Assembly: GCF_932294415.1 (NCBI RefSeq)
Contig: NC_065537.1
Span: 49,024,302-49,088,301 of the forward strand
Direction of reading: 5' to 3'
From: Quercus robur
Taxonomy: Eukaryota; Streptophyta; Magnoliopsida; Fagales; Fagaceae
DNA: 64,000 nucleotides
Part shown: piece by piece, positions 1-11,453 of the stretch
Position numbering within the stretch: the first letter of the stretch is position 1
Layout: each line of letters begins with the position of its first letter
Translations under genes and position numbers: made by a program
Notes under the pieces: model-generated
What the model saw: only the letters and a program-made list of their open reading frames with translations
Databases searched by the model: none
What the model was told of the DNA's origin: nothing

Positions 1-351
1 GCCGAGGCTGTGCAATTCATATAGATGAACCACGTCATGCCATGTAAGGCCGAGGTTCATTTGATTGTTTAAGACCTTTACACACCCCAGAATCCGGAAC
101 ATATTCGCGACGCATTGGTGAGGGGCCAACCTATGACCACGCAAATAATCCCTAGTTATCCTCCCCATAGGGATGGTCATTCCTCCTTCCACAAAGGCTA
201 TCACTGGAATGGCAACCTGCCCCGTTCTTCTCTTGATTAAGACCTCCTCCAGAGAACAATACTCTAGACCTACCTCCGGCGGAATACGGTATTTAGCCCT
301 GAAGCCTTCCATACCGGCCAGGGAATCTACCAGTTTCTCAAGCTTACCCAT
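1..351 (-). CDS. Partial antisense ORF of the Tat element (plant-transposon domain)
   Basis: The minus-strand frame opens at an ATG at 351-349 and stays open for 117 codons to the window edge. The product includes GMEGFRAKYRIPPEVG and RITRDYLRGHRLAPHQCVAN. It has the same pattern as the first exon of the antisense gene at 9182-11453: a charged start, a K/R-rich middle, a region resembling 'FPVHPFIMELLYHFNLAPGQ', then 'W-IV-CMVIW'. These are the plant-specific uncharacterised proteins often annotated as putative plant transposon or gypsy-type domain proteins. An in-frame stop lies shortly upstream, so an earlier exon may exist. No catalytic motif is visible and the function is unknown. Confidence 0.6.
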   Translation of the reverse strand, partial: MGKLEKLVDSLAGMEGFRAKYRIPPEVGLEYCSLEEVLIKRRTGQVAIPVIAFVEGGMTIPMGRITRDYLRGHRLAPHQCVANMFRILGCVKVLNNQMNLGLTWHDVVHLYELHSLG

Positions 352-853
352 CCCCCTAATCCTAGGTGACGCAAAGACGATTTACATAAGGAATAACGCT
401 GGAAAAGGCAACGGAAAAGGAATGTGCACTTACGGGTGAGGAACTTGCAGGAAATCTTCAAGGGGACGACTGCGGAGGCTTGAACACTTTGAAAGGGAAA
501 GTACTGGAGTGCTCTGAGTGCTTGAGTGCTTGTCCAAAAATGAGCAGGAAACACCTTTGAAAAATCTAATATATCCAGGAGAAGCTGGACAGACATACTC
601 CCGCCTAGAGAAATGGAAATGATCCCAACCGTTGATCTAGCATCCAATCGTCGAATTGAAGGGATGTAAAACCGCTAAAAGCAATAATTAGCGCCTCATG
701 GGTCATTAAACACCTCCATCATTAATGAGGCACGTGAGAAGCATACGTCCGCACGAGTGAAGCAGGAATCCACAATAAGTAATCCTATGAATGTCAAAAT
801 CCCGCCTTTCCTCCTCGGACAAGAAAGAAGGAGCCGGAATTTTGAGGGGCTAT

Positions 854-1623
854 TGTAGGGGTAAAATTCTCAAAGTCAACAGTGGGCCTTGGGCCCCGCA
901 CGGAGCCCAGCCATGACCCAAAGGGAAAATGGGGACCAAAAGACTTTTGGCCCAATCCTGTTGAGCCCAGTCTATTTTAAAAGACGTTCGAGGAGGCATG
1001 TCTCCTCGGACACCCAAATATGGGCCCAATATGCACCCCCTCCACAGTGAAAATCATCCCAGACAAACGTCGGTAGTAGGATGAGCCTCACACAGCAAGA
1101 AAGCGAAAAGTGTAAGAAGTCTAGGGAGAAGCCACAACTGCCGCATTAAATGCAAAGAAGCTACTTTTTCAGCCGCATTAATGTGGAGAAGACAGGCGAA
1201 CAGTGTTACATTGGCCAGTGCAACTCACAGAAGGATAAGGTGGATGTCCGATGGGACAGGCATTCAAGTGAAGGTCCAGATGATTAACAAGTGTAAGGTC
1301 CTTATCAATTTAAGAAGGCTATATAAGAGAAGGAAATCCCCATGAAGAGGGGATCCGGGAATTTAGAGAAAAGAGAGAAAGAGAGGTTAAAGAATTCTGT
1401 AGTCTGTAACCAGAGCAAGAGGTGCACTTATACGTCTCCTCGGACCGGCATCCTGTGAACTTAAATGGAATATTCTCACGTTCAGACTATTCCATGGCAT
1501 TCAACTAACTAACATTCACTTCGTCTAGCCCTAGTTCTGTAACCCGCTCTCTACAAATTCATTGTCTAGCGACTTTTGGCCAGAACCACTTACTTGTTAG
1601 GCCTGGGCCACAAAAACTGCCCC

Positions 1624-1627
<4 letters not shown>
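854..1627 (+). repeat. 3' LTR (774 bp) of the left Tat-type element
   Basis: The LTR starts TGTAGGGG and ends CCCCTACA, an 8-bp perfect inverted terminal repeat beginning TG and ending CA. A TATA box (TATATAAG, 1320-1327) lies about two thirds in, where a U3/R promoter is expected. The 3' boundary runs straight into an AT dinucleotide repeat (1628-1658), which hides any target duplication. No second copy is present in the window. Confidence 0.75.
1320..1327 (+). promoter_or_regulatory. TATA box of the left-element LTR promoter
   Basis: The octamer TATATAAG sits inside the LTR about 300 bp from its end, a normal place for the U3 promoter of a plant LTR. Confidence 0.5.
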
Positions 1628-1661
<34 letters not shown>

Positions 1662-2422
1662 TAAGATTTCTGTACGATACTTAGATGCTCTTCTTTAATT
1701 TTTTTTTTTTTTAAATTCTACCATGTGAATTTTTTTTTTCATGAGATGAAAGTGTTTGTTTTAGTTAACCCATATGGCTGAATCTTAAGAAAAGAATCTA
1801 AGGAATAGTACTTAAGATACTATACCTAAGTTTTGTCATATATACAAAAAAAATTAATGATTTAACAAATGACTTAAGACATTAATTTATGGAATATTTT
1901 AAAAAAAATTAATAATTTTCTTTTGATAATTTTTTATATTCCTTATAAAAGTAGTATAATTTTTTTAAAATAATATATTAATAATAAAAAAATCTGCCAA
2001 CGGGACATATTTTTACAACAAAAATATATTTTGGACTTTGAATAAAGGAAAAAAGTCCTACCACATTATTGATTAAGATATTTTGTACCTCCCATTGTAG
2101 AACATTCAAAATCCACAATATAAATAGATTGGGATCAGGGCATATTGCAATTGGGTTTGGTACCACATATTGCAATTAGGTTAGGTACCACATATATTTT
2201 TCAACAAAAATGGGGTCCATGAAAGAAGCACGAGATTAGTTTACGGGTGGATCCCTCGGCATTTAACACAATGTCCTGTTCGAAAGGAACAAAAGCAATT
2301 CAGTCAAGATCCCAACAGTTAAAGACAAGATCTTGACGCGTGGCCTTCATCTAATCCTTGCACTATCACGAAGATGGGACTGTGAGAGGGACACCACAAA
2401 TTATTTGTCTTCGGTAATGGTC
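1628..2422. other. AT-rich spacer between two LTR elements
   Basis: An (AT)n microsatellite (1628-1658) is followed by AT-rich DNA with many A and T runs. A short direct repeat containing GGTACCACATAT occurs near 2159 and 2185. I see no gene or RNA. The right end is the target-site flank of the complete Tat element. Confidence 0.5.
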
Positions 2423-2427
2423 ATTAT
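2423..2427. repeat. Target-site duplication, left copy (ATTAT)
   Basis: ATTAT directly precedes the 5' LTR and directly follows the 3' LTR at 12445-12449, the 5-bp duplication expected of a gypsy integrase. Confidence 0.85.
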
Positions 2428-2923
2428 TGATACGCCCGACCAAAATGGTAATCGTCCACACAAGGCAAGATAGGGACGATCCTCGGCAAAATCGTCCCAA
2501 GAGAGAAGGTCGTCGCTCAAACATCCGGACACTCGTTCCTACTCTTCGCGGAGCGGTTACAAGACATTAATTAACCTTCAAACCGTTGGGAATGACAGCT
2601 CATCATTAACACCCAGCAAAGACGTTACCAGGCTAGATTAAAGCCTCCATCAAGACTCCACCAACGGCTAGAAGAAAGGACCTACAAACACACATATAAA
2701 AGAGCTAAACCCCGAGAGGGGCAGGGTAAGAAAACACTCTAGAAAATTACTCCCATTGTTCTCCTTTGTCAATCTTACTGACTTTGGCATCGGAGACCTT
2801 TTTGCAGGCACAACGCCGGCAAACTACTTCCTTTCGTTCGTTCACGAGTTGCAGAAGATTGGTCTGGCGAGGAACAGTTTCATCTGGACGATCATAAATC
2901 AACTGACGATCAAATCATCATCA
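2428..2923 (+). repeat. 5' LTR (496 bp)
   Basis: It starts TGATACGCCC and ends CATCATCA (TGAT/ATCA terminal inverted repeat). A TATA box TATAAAAG lies at 2695-2702. It is nearly identical to 11950-12444, with one substitution and one extra base (CACTCT against CATCT near 2733). It contains several GGACGA/TCGTCC hexamers, which recur throughout the element. Confidence 0.93.
2695..2702 (+). promoter_or_regulatory. TATA box of the 5' LTR promoter
   Basis: TATAAAAG lies about 230 bp before the LTR end and is repeated exactly in the 3' LTR. It would drive the genomic and gag-pol transcript. Confidence 0.6.
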
Positions 2924-2924
2924 G

Positions 2925-2942
2925 TTTGGCGCCGTCTGTGGG
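2925..2942 (+). promoter_or_regulatory. Primer-binding site
   Basis: The sequence TTTGGCGCCGTCTGTGGG begins two bases after the 5' LTR. A TGGCGCC core complementary to a tRNA 3' end is typical of Tat-lineage elements. I have not assigned the exact tRNA. Confidence 0.75.
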
Positions 2943-2976
2943 AAACGACGATAAACGTAATCTGTCCCCAGTCCAA

Positions 2977-5452
2977 ATGGAATCTAGTACAAACCCAGAC
3001 CCTGCTGCGCTGGCCCTACAAGTCCAGTCGCTGTCAGCAACCGTGGAAGAACTCACAAGACAGAACCAAGAAATGAAACAACGACTACTACAAGAAAGCA
3101 ATCGTGCGGATAGGGGAGACGATGAAGACAGCAACAGAAGGCGGACAAGTACTCCAGAGGAAGCAAGTTCGGACCTATTGAGAGAAATGAGGAAAGAGAT
3201 GGACGAGCTAAGAAACGCCATAAAAGGCAAGACGGACCAAAGTTTGGAGAGAATCGTCCGGAAGACGGATTCGCCCTTTACCATAACTGTCCAGGAGTGC
3301 CCTGTACCCTCCAAATTCCGTCTACCACAACTAGAACCTTTCGACGGGCTGAAAGACCCCTTGGATCACCTGAATACCTTCAGGACGACCTTAGGCCTCC
3401 AACAGCCACCTGACGAGATCTTCTGTCGCTCATTCCCTACGACCCTCAAAGGAGCAGCCAGGGAATGGTTCAACAAGTTGCCAACATCGTCCGTCGACAA
3501 TTTCGAACAGTTGAGCAGCTCCTTTGTCCGTCACTTCGTGGGGGGGGGGGGGGGCAGCGACCAAAGAGAACTGCCGACCACTTACTTACCATCAAACAAG
3601 GAGAGAAGGAACCACTGAGGTCCTACGTGACACGCTTCACCCGAGGAATGTTGGAAATAGATGAGACGGATGACAAGGTACATCTCACAACCTTCAAAGC
3701 AGGATTGAAGTCCAGGGATTTTGTAGCATCCTTGGCAAAAAATCCCCCTAAGACGATGGCCGAGACACTGTTAAAGGCTCAGAAGTACATGAACGCGGAG
3801 GAAGCTCTGGCAGCTATTGATGGAGCAGATAAGAGCAGGGAAAAGAAGAAGGAAAAGGAGGACGATCGAAGAGGGCTAAAACGAGAACGTCATGACAGGA
3901 GAAATGACGATCGAAGAAGGGACGATAAAAACCCTCGTCCGTCAAAGTTCACCCCGCTGGCGATGCCCGTAGATCAAATTCTAACAGAAATAAGGGACGA
4001 ACCATCCCTAAAGTGGCCAAAACCACTCCAGTCAGCACCTGGATTACGCGATAAGAGGAAATACTGCCGTTTCCATAAAGATCATGGGCACTACACGGAG
4101 GACTGCAGGGACCTGAAAGAGCAGATTGAAGAGCTCATCCGTAATGGGAAGCTACAACAGTATGTAAAAAGGGGGGATTTCAGCAGGTACGGACAGAAGA
4201 GCCAGCCAGTGAATGCACGAAGAGACGAAGATCGCCCCCAACCTCGTCCACAGAATGCGCTAGGGGAAATAAAAACCATCGCCGGGGGACCAACCGCCGG
4301 AGGGTCATTCAAGTCTCTCAGGAAGTCATACCAAAGACAGGTAAACAGCGTCCACAGTGTACCACCGTCAAAGCAAAGACGCACCAGTGAAGACTTGCAT
4401 TTTTCTGAAGAGGAGGCCAGAAGTGTGAAGCAGCCCCATGATGATCCACTCGTCATTATGATCATGATCGAGGGGTTCAACACGCGAAGAGTCCTGGTCG
4501 ACAGCGGAAGTTCTGCAGATATAATCTATCTTCCTGCTTTCCAACAACTAAAGCTGGACCCAAAAAGGCTTCGTCCTTTTGAGTCTCCCCTAGTCAGCTT
4601 CAGCGGAGACAAAGTGTACCCCAGAGGAATCACGACGTTAACAGTTACAGCCGGGTCATATCCCCTTCAGGTAACCAACCAGCACAATTTTCTAATAGTA
4701 GACTCACCCTCGTCCTACAATGTGATCATTGGCAGACCAATGCTTAATCGTTGGAAAGCTGCTATCTCCACATACTGCCTAAAGGTGAAGTTCCCAACAG
4801 AGCATGGAATCGGGGAGATTAAGGGTGATCAAGTGCTGGCCAGGGAATGCTACCATGCCGTCCTGGCCTCAAAGGAAAACCATACGTGGACGATTGAGGA
4901 AAAGACGCCAGAGATTATGGAGAAACTTGAAACGATAGATCTGGCTGAAGGGAACCCTCCAAGGACGACCCAAATAGGGACGAGCATGAGCCAAAAGACG
5001 AAAGACGAAATCGTCAGCTTTCTGAAGAGCAACCTCGACATTTTCGCCTGGAGTCACAGGGATATGCCAGGAATCCCAGCAAGCCTCATCCAGCACCATC
5101 TGAATGTTGATCCCGAAAAGAAACCTGTCCAGCAGAAAAGGAGAGTATTTGCTCCCGAGCGAAATAAGGCAGTAATGGACGAGGTAAATAAGTTGCTTGC
5201 AGCAAGATTTATCCGAGAAGTTCACTATCCAGAATGGTTGGCCAACGTAGTCATGGTCAAAAAGTCAAATGGGAAGTGGAGGATGTGTGTCGACTTTACA
5301 GACCTGAACCAAGCATGCCCAAAAGATAGCTTCCCGCTGCCCAGAATCGACCAGCTAGTAGACTCCACAGCAGGACACAAACTTCTCACATTTATGGACG
5401 TGTTTTCAGAATATAACCAGATACAGATGGCCGAAGAAGACCAAGAGAAGAC
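2977..5452 (+). pseudogene. gag, protease and N-terminal reverse transcriptase of the Tat element, with a poly-G frameshift
   Basis: Translation most likely starts at the ATG at 2977, in frame with an open stretch from 2926. The gag domain has PVPSKFRLPQLEPFDG and the retrotransposon-gag core with [13 protein letters not shown] run of 15 G (3540-3554) breaks the frame. A 7-G run would restore it, so a net gain of 8 bases is the simplest reading. The second frame continues gag ([12 protein letters not shown]...), then a charged K/E/R-rich stretch, a zinc knuckle ([14 protein letters not shown], about 4062-4108), an aspartic protease ([13 protein letters not shown], active-site D at 4500) and the start of RT ([29 protein letters not shown]). 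gag and pol share one frame apart from this lesion. A second frameshift follows at 5439-5460. Confidence 0.88.
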
Positions 5453-5460
5453 CAAGAGAA
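5439..5460 (+). repeat. 11-bp tandem duplication causing the RT frameshift
   Basis: GACCAAGAGAA occurs twice back to back (5439-5449, 5450-5460). Removing one copy would rejoin the RT frames on either side, so the duplication is the lesion. It lies in the core of reverse transcriptase, between the MDVFSEYNQ motif and the MPFGLKNA motif. Confidence 0.85.
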
Positions 5461-7273
5461 GACCGCTTTTATCACCAGCCAGGGACTCTACTGCTATCGA
5501 GTCATGCCTTTCGGGCTCAAAAATGCAGGGGCCACCTACCAAAGATTGGTGAATCAGATGTTCGAGAAGCAAATCGGGAGAAATGTGGAGGTTTACGTTG
5601 ATGATATGCTCGTCAAGAGCAAGGAAGAAGAAAACCATCTGGACGACCTCAGAGAGACGTTCAACACTCTCAGACGATATAGCATGAAACTAAACCCGTC
5701 CAAATGTGCCTTTGGGGTTTCCTCGGGAAAGTTTCTCGGGTTTGTAGTATCGCAGAGAGGGATTGAAGCAAATCCCGAGAAGGTCAGGGCCATCCTGGAA
5801 ATGTCTTCACCCAGGACGGTCAAAGAAGTGCAGTCCCTGACAGGGAGAATTGCGGCCCTCAATCGGTTCGTTTCGAAGGCAACGGACAAATGCCTTCCGT
5901 TCTTCAAAACTTTGAAGAAAGCGTTTTCATGGACGGAGGAATGCGAAGCGGCCTTCCAAGAGCTAAAAAGTTATCTTAGCAACCCGCCCCTCCTGAGCCC
6001 GTCCAAAGAAGGTGAAGAGCTATTCCTGTACTTAGCCGTCTCAACCACAGCTGTCAGCGCGGCATTGATTAGAGAAGATGGTGGTTTACAACTTCCTGTG
6101 TATTACGTTAGCCAGGCCTTCCAGGGCGCCGAGGCACGGTACCCGCGTATGGAGAAGATCACCTTCGCCCTGATTATGGCCTCAAGGAAACTCCGTCCGT
6201 ATTTTCAAGCCAATCCCATCGTCGTGATGACGGATCAGCCCATTAAAAAGGCAATGAACAAACCAGAAGCAGCAGGAAGAATGGTGCAGTGGGCAGTCGA
6301 GCTCAGCCAGTTCGACATAAAGTATCGTCCAAGGGTGGCAATAAAAGCACAGGCACTAGCAGATTTTATAGCAGAGTTCACCGTCCCTGAAAACGTAGAG
6401 AACATCTGGACGGTTAATACTGATGGATCGTCCACCCAACACGGAGGCGGAGCCGGCATCGTCCTCACTTCTCCCGAAAAGAATGTTATCAAGTATGGAG
6501 TCCAACTTAAGTTCCCGGTGACCAATAATGAAGCAGAATATGAGGCACTGCTGGCAGGGTTAAGAGTGGCTCGAGCACTAGGAGCTGAGAATGTTGTGCT
6601 CAGGAGCGATTCTCAACTCGTCATTGGACAAGTAAGAGGGGAGTACGAGGCAAAGGAAACAAGGATGCAGAAATACCTCAAGCTGACAAACCAATTGATC
6701 AGTTCCTTCAAATACGCAGAGTTCGTCCAAATCCCCAGAGAACAGAACACAGAAGCTGATGAGGTGGCCCGAAGTGCCTCAACGGACAGTGGAGGTAAGA
6801 AGTCCGATTGGAGGATGGAAGAACAGAACCATCCCAGCATACTGGAACTTCAGATTTCCACCGTCCACACAGACAGTGGATGGACGAATCCGATAATCAC
6901 CTTCCTTCAAGAAGGACGACTACCGGATGATCCAGAGGAAGCTAAAAAGATCAGAAAACGAGCAGCCAGATTCACGATACTTAATGACGAACTTTATAAA
7001 AGAGGCTACTCTCAGTCGTATTTGAGATGTGTTGAAAAGGAGGAAGCCAGGTACATCCTTGAAGAAGTGCATGGTGGGATCTGCGGAGATCACGCGGGGG
7101 CAAAGTCTCTCGCCAGAAACATCATGAGAGCTGGCTACTTTTGGCCAACAATGCAACAAGACGCAGCCGACTTTGTGAGGACGTGTGACAGTTGCCAGAG
7201 GTATGGGAATGTTCAAAGGATCCCCGGAGAGAAGATGACCACAATATCATCTCCCTGGCCATTTGCGCAATGA
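5461..7273 (+). pseudogene. Reverse transcriptase, two RNase H domains and integrase N-terminus
   Basis: The frame restarts after the 11-bp duplication. RT follows with [15 protein letters not shown] and the catalytic YVDD (5594-5605). Next is the standard gypsy RNase H (about 5930-6380: LSNPPLLSPSKEGEE, VVMTDQPIKKAM). A second, archaeal-like RNase H follows (about 6408-6790) with VNTDGSS, NEAEYEALLAG, LRSDSQLV and NTEADEVAR, so its acidic residues are kept. Dual RNase H is a hallmark of the Tat lineage. The integrase zinc finger is present (HGGICGDHAGAKSLA ... RTCDSCQRYG). The frame ends at a TGA (7271-7273) where the family has a tryptophan codon TGG, so this is a single-base nonsense mutation in integrase. 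Confidence 0.9.
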
Positions 7274-8125
7274 GGGATCGACATCATGGGTCCCTTACCT
7301 CAGGCAAAGAGACAGGTGAAGTTTCTGCTCGTCGCCATCAACTACTTCACAAAATGGGTGGAGGCAGAAGCTCTGGCGACAATCACCGAAGCAAAGGTAC
7401 AAAATTTTGTTTGGAAAAATATTGTTTGCAGGTTTGGTATACCAAGGACGATCATATCAGACAACGGTCGTCAGTTCGACAGCCAAAGCTTCAGGTCATT
7501 TTGCTCGAACTTAGGTATCAAAAATAAGTATTCATCGCCAGGGCATCCCCAGGCCAATGGACAGACGGAAGTAACCAACCGGACCCTGCTGAAGATCATC
7601 AAGTCCCGATTGGTGGGGGCAAAAGGAATGTGGCCTGAGGAACTGCCAGGCGCCCTATGGGCATACAGGACGACAGCACGGACACCAACTGGAGAAACAC
7701 CATTCAGTCTAACATATGGCACAAAAGCAGTCATACCAGTCGAAGTTGGTCTCACAAGCTTGAGGAGGGAATTTTTTGACGAACAAACCAATGAGAACCA
7801 ATTGAAGGAAAACTTAGACAGCCTGGACGAGATCAGAGATCAGGCAGCTGAGAAAATGGCGAAGTACCAGCAGAAGATAGCAGAATATTATAATCAAAGA
7901 GTGAAGCTAAGAAGATTCAACATTGGTGACCTCGTCCTTAGAAAAGTCACCCCTGCCACAAAGGACCCAGCACATGGTAAGTTGGGACCGTCCTGGGAAG
8001 GACCCTACAGAGTCGTCCATTATTCGCGTCAGGGCAGCTATCACCTGGAGGATTCAGAAGGGAAAAGACTACCTCGTCCATGGAACGTTGAGCATCTAAA
8101 GAGGTATTACGAAAAGGAACCATAA
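7274..8125 (+). pseudogene. Integrase catalytic core and C-terminus (after the nonsense codon)
   Basis: This stretch stays in the frame interrupted at 7273. It shows the DDE integrase core: D in GIDIMGPLPQ, D in IISDNGRQFDSQ (7460) and E in HPQANGQTEVTNRTL (about 7568). A chromatin-facing C-terminal part ends with KLGPSWEGPYRVV and WNVEHLKRYYEKEP. The stop is TAA at 8123-8125. All three catalytic acids are present, but the upstream TGA means a full-length integrase could be made only by readthrough. Confidence 0.9.
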
Positions 8126-9181
8126 ACTTCATTGTAAAACCAATTTGATACTTCTATCTTATGTAAGCAATTGTTCGAGTTATGAGTATTATCCAGCATC
8201 CTTTGAATATTATCGAGCAAGTCATTCATCACTGTTTCCAAAGATAAGCACAGGCGATCGTCCCTAAAAAAAAAACTTAATGGCGATAAAATTCCTTAAA
8301 TGGATGTACATCGTCCCTAAAAAGCTTAATGGCGATAAAATTCCTTAAATGGATGTACATCGTCCCTAAAAAGCTTAATGACGATAAAATTCCTTAAATG
8401 GATGTACATCGTTCCTAAAAAGCTTAATGGCGATAAAATTCCTTAAATGGATGTACATCGTCCCTAAAAAGCTTAATGACGATAAAATTCCTTAAATGGA
8501 TGTACATCGTTCCTAAAAAGCTTAATGGCGATAAAATTCCTTAAATGGATGTACATCGTCCCTAAAAAGCTTAATGGCGATAAAATTCCTTAAATGGATG
8601 TACATCGTCCCTAAAAAGCTTAATGACGATAAAATTCCTTAAATGGATGTACACCGTCCCTAAAAGGCGTAAGGACGATACAAATCCTTAAATGGATGTG
8701 CATCGTCCCTAAAGAGCTTAATGACCATGAAACTCCTTAAATGGACGTACATGGATACAAATCATGAACGAAATTACGTCGTCTAAAGAATAATGACGGC
8801 AAAATTCTTTGGACGAATTACATCGAAGCACCACGACGACAAAAGTTCCTTAAAGAGATGGACGTCGCCTCTAAGGCTAAATTCCCTCGATGTCCATGTA
8901 CATCGCACAACATGGTCTCATCTGTACAGAAGAGCAAGAGGGACAAACCCTTCAAAGTGATCAACACGATTTTATCCATACAGGACGACCAGAAAGTCAG
9001 GTAATGGGAAACATTTCCAAAAATCAAATGAGCAAGCACAAACATTTATAAATTCAAATATAAAGTTAAATTGTTCAAAAAAGGGGCCCCAAAAACAGGA
9101 GGGGCATCCAAACAACTACTGTTCTTCACTTGGTGCATAAAAAAAAAAAAAAAAAAAAAATGGAAATTTCCTTAAGGCAAA
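8126..9181 (+). repeat. pol-to-antisense spacer with a 49-bp tandem array
   Basis: About ten head-to-tail copies of a 49-bp unit (core CGTCCCTAAAAAGCTTAATG followed by GCGATAAAATTCC) fill 8259-8760. The middle copies are nearly identical and the last two are diverged. The rest (8761-9181) is non-coding, with an A run at 9139-9161. Tandem repeats at this location are known from Grande/Ogre-type elements. The unit carries the element's recurring TCGTCC motif once per copy. Confidence 0.85.
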
Positions 9182-11453
9182 CTAGGCTGAAGGGGGAATT
9201 TCATCGTCCTGGGTAGCCTGAGGTGGTTCAACGCCGGTGGACGCTCCTGTTTGAGCCGCCTCGTCCTCCTCAATCTCCTTATCAACGGCTTCAAAGTCCA
9301 GATCGTCAAGGCTCACGGCAGGACCATGCTTGACGAGATACCTTCGCAGCAGCTCGAACCCTTTAAAGTACCACTGGAAGAGAAGGGTGTTGTATTCTTC
9401 AGAGGATTGGAAGGCAGTGACGGCTTTGGCTACTGCAACCTTCATCTTCTGAGCAGCCGTCGCTAGAAGTTCGTCCTTCTGCTTCACGGTTTGTCTCTCA
9501 GAATCCAGCTGCTCCGTCAGCACGCGGACTTGCTCCTTAAAAGCGTTGAGAGAGTCCATAGTTGTGATCAAGTCCTTGCGCAAACCAGAAGCTTCAGCCT
9601 CCAAAGCGTCTACCTTCGAGTTGGCCACGACGGCCTTCTCCTCATTTGCCAGGTACTGAGTGGTGATGTGCATGGTCTCCCCCAACACCTATGGACGAAT
9701 ACAAAGTTAATAAAAGTTAGCTCAATAAAAAACAACAAAGATGAAAAACGAAGAAAAAAAACAAGATGTATGACGATTCACCTGCACGAGTTTGTGGACG
9801 TGGCGGCTCACCATCTCGTGTGAAGGAATGCTCGTAACTTCCCTCATCTCAGCAGGGGTAAAGAGCTCGGTAGCACGGTCCATGGCCGTCCCTGCATCTG
9901 ACCAAACGCTGGCATCAGCTTTCCCTTTTCCCTTGCTAGCAGCTTTCTGCTTCTTCGAGGGACGAGCAACCTCCTCGATTGAAACTCCAGGAGATGCAAC
10001 CAGACCTTCGTCCAGATCAAGGGTAGGTGTGGACGACCCTCTCTCCACTACCTCTTTCTCCTTCTCCCTATCCGTGATCCTCAGCCGCTTCTAGCCTATG
10101 CTGGAAAGGGGCTCATTCTTTTTGCCCTTGATTTTAGCATACATCTCCTTGTTGAATTTTGACGTCATTTCTACCAAGGACGAATAAAAAAAGAGGCGTA
10201 AGGACGAGTAAAAAGAATGCAAGCAAACACAAAGAAAAAGCGTGAAGTGCAACTTACGTTTTCTCTCTTCACGGTCAAGAGTACTGAGAACGTAAAGTGA
10301 AGGTTCTGGCCCCAGGCAGTGACGAGCCAAGGTTCGCGGATCAATTAGCTCTCCAAAATCTTCTATCGTCCTGGCGTATTCAAGAGCAGCCTGCACTCGC
10401 TTGGCAAACCTGGCCTCTAGCTCCGGACGGTCTTTCACTGCAAAAGGACGACGTCAAGACACAAGCCAAAAAAAAAAAAAAAAGAGGGCCCAACAACATT
10501 GGGAGACACGCACCAATCAACGGGGTCTCCCATCGTCGCAGCAACCTAGGAACATTCCCCCACAGATCGTAGGGCAACGTCTCCCAACCGTCCCCAGATA
10601 CAAAGAAGTATCTTGACTTCCAGTAGCGAAAGGACGACGGAAGGTCAGCTACCAGACGGGCCTTCCTAGACCAAGGGACAAACTCGTAGTACCCAAACTC
10701 CCTGGACTCTTTCAGACGATACAAGTAGACAAACTCATTAACTGAGATCATATCCCCGTCAGCAATGGTCGTCCAGATCACCATGCAGCTAATCACTATT
10801 CTCCAAGAGTTAGGCATAATTTGCCCCGGTGCAAGGTTAAAATGGTAAAGAAGCTCCATTATGAATGGATGGACGGGGAATCGGAGGCCACACGAAAAAG
10901 CTGCCTCGTAAAAGCAAACTTCTCCGTGGGCAAAGGCACAAGCTTTTTCGCCCTTCCTGGGTAGACGAGCCTTAGTTCCCTCTGGAAATTGAAATCTGTC
11001 CTTAAACTTACTAAAAACCTCAACTTTTAAGGAGCAATTTTCCTTTAGGGCATGAAATCGACGGGCCGTCGCCGGAACAGGGGAATGGGAGGACGAAGGA
11101 GCACGGGAAGGAGTGGTGGTTATAGCGACGATCCCGGTCTCTTCCTCAACCACATTTGAGGACGAACCCCTCTCTAGATCACCTAACCCTTCTTCTAAAC
11201 CCATATTTTCCCCTCTTAGTTGCCCTCTAATAGACCGAAACCAAGCCTGAGACTCCAACAGAAGGGGGTATAAAACACCCAACGCCGAACCTAACCCAAA
11301 ACCCCTATTAACAAATTCCTCCACCACAGGGTACGAATCGGCGAGGGAAGGCGCACCCAATAGGTCACCAGAAAGCTCTACCAAGGAACCTAGGCGAGCA
11401 AGGAGAAAGGCTACGGAAGGGAAGCTACGCCTAACTTCGAAGGTGTCCACCAT
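9182..11453 (-). pseudogene. Four-exon antisense gene of the Tat element (aORF), one nonsense codon
   Basis: Minus-strand exons: 11453-10514, 10437-10258, 10170-9782 and 9688-9182. Introns of 76, 87 and 93 bp have GT-AG ends (donors GTGCGT, GTAAGT, GTGAAT; acceptors TTTTGCAG, TTGGTAG, CCATAG). Phases agree throughout, giving 672 codons with the stop. Exon 1 starts MVDTFEVRRSFPS and carries the plant-transposon-type domain (FPVHPFIMELLYHFNLAPGQ, YWKSRYFFVSGDGWE). Exon 2 has KDRPELEARFAKRV. Exon 3 is lysine-rich and nuclear-signal-like (PSKKQKAASKGKGKA). Exon 4 is a long coiled coil (EAEASGLRKDL, VLTEQLDSERQTVKQKDELL) with an acidic tail. One in-frame TAG at 10093-10091 (codon 400) breaks it. 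Function unknown. Antisense accessory genes have been described for Grande/Tat elements. Confidence 0.75.

Larger units (their letters stand above)
1..1627 (+). mobile_element. 3' part of a Ty3/gypsy Tat-lineage LTR retrotransposon, cut by the window edge
   Basis: This is the right-hand end of a plus-strand element: an internal region (1-853), then a complete 3' LTR (854-1627). A purine-rich stretch with a TTGAGGGG core sits just before the LTR, as expected for a polypurine tract. The internal region has no gag-pol reading frame. It carries an antisense reading frame of the same kind as the minus-strand gene in the complete element at 2428-12444, which places it in the Tat lineage, where extra ORFs between pol and the 3' LTR are known. 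The LTR is unrelated in sequence to the 2428-12444 LTRs, so this is a different family. Its 5' part, and therefore its target duplication, is outside the window. Confidence 0.75.
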
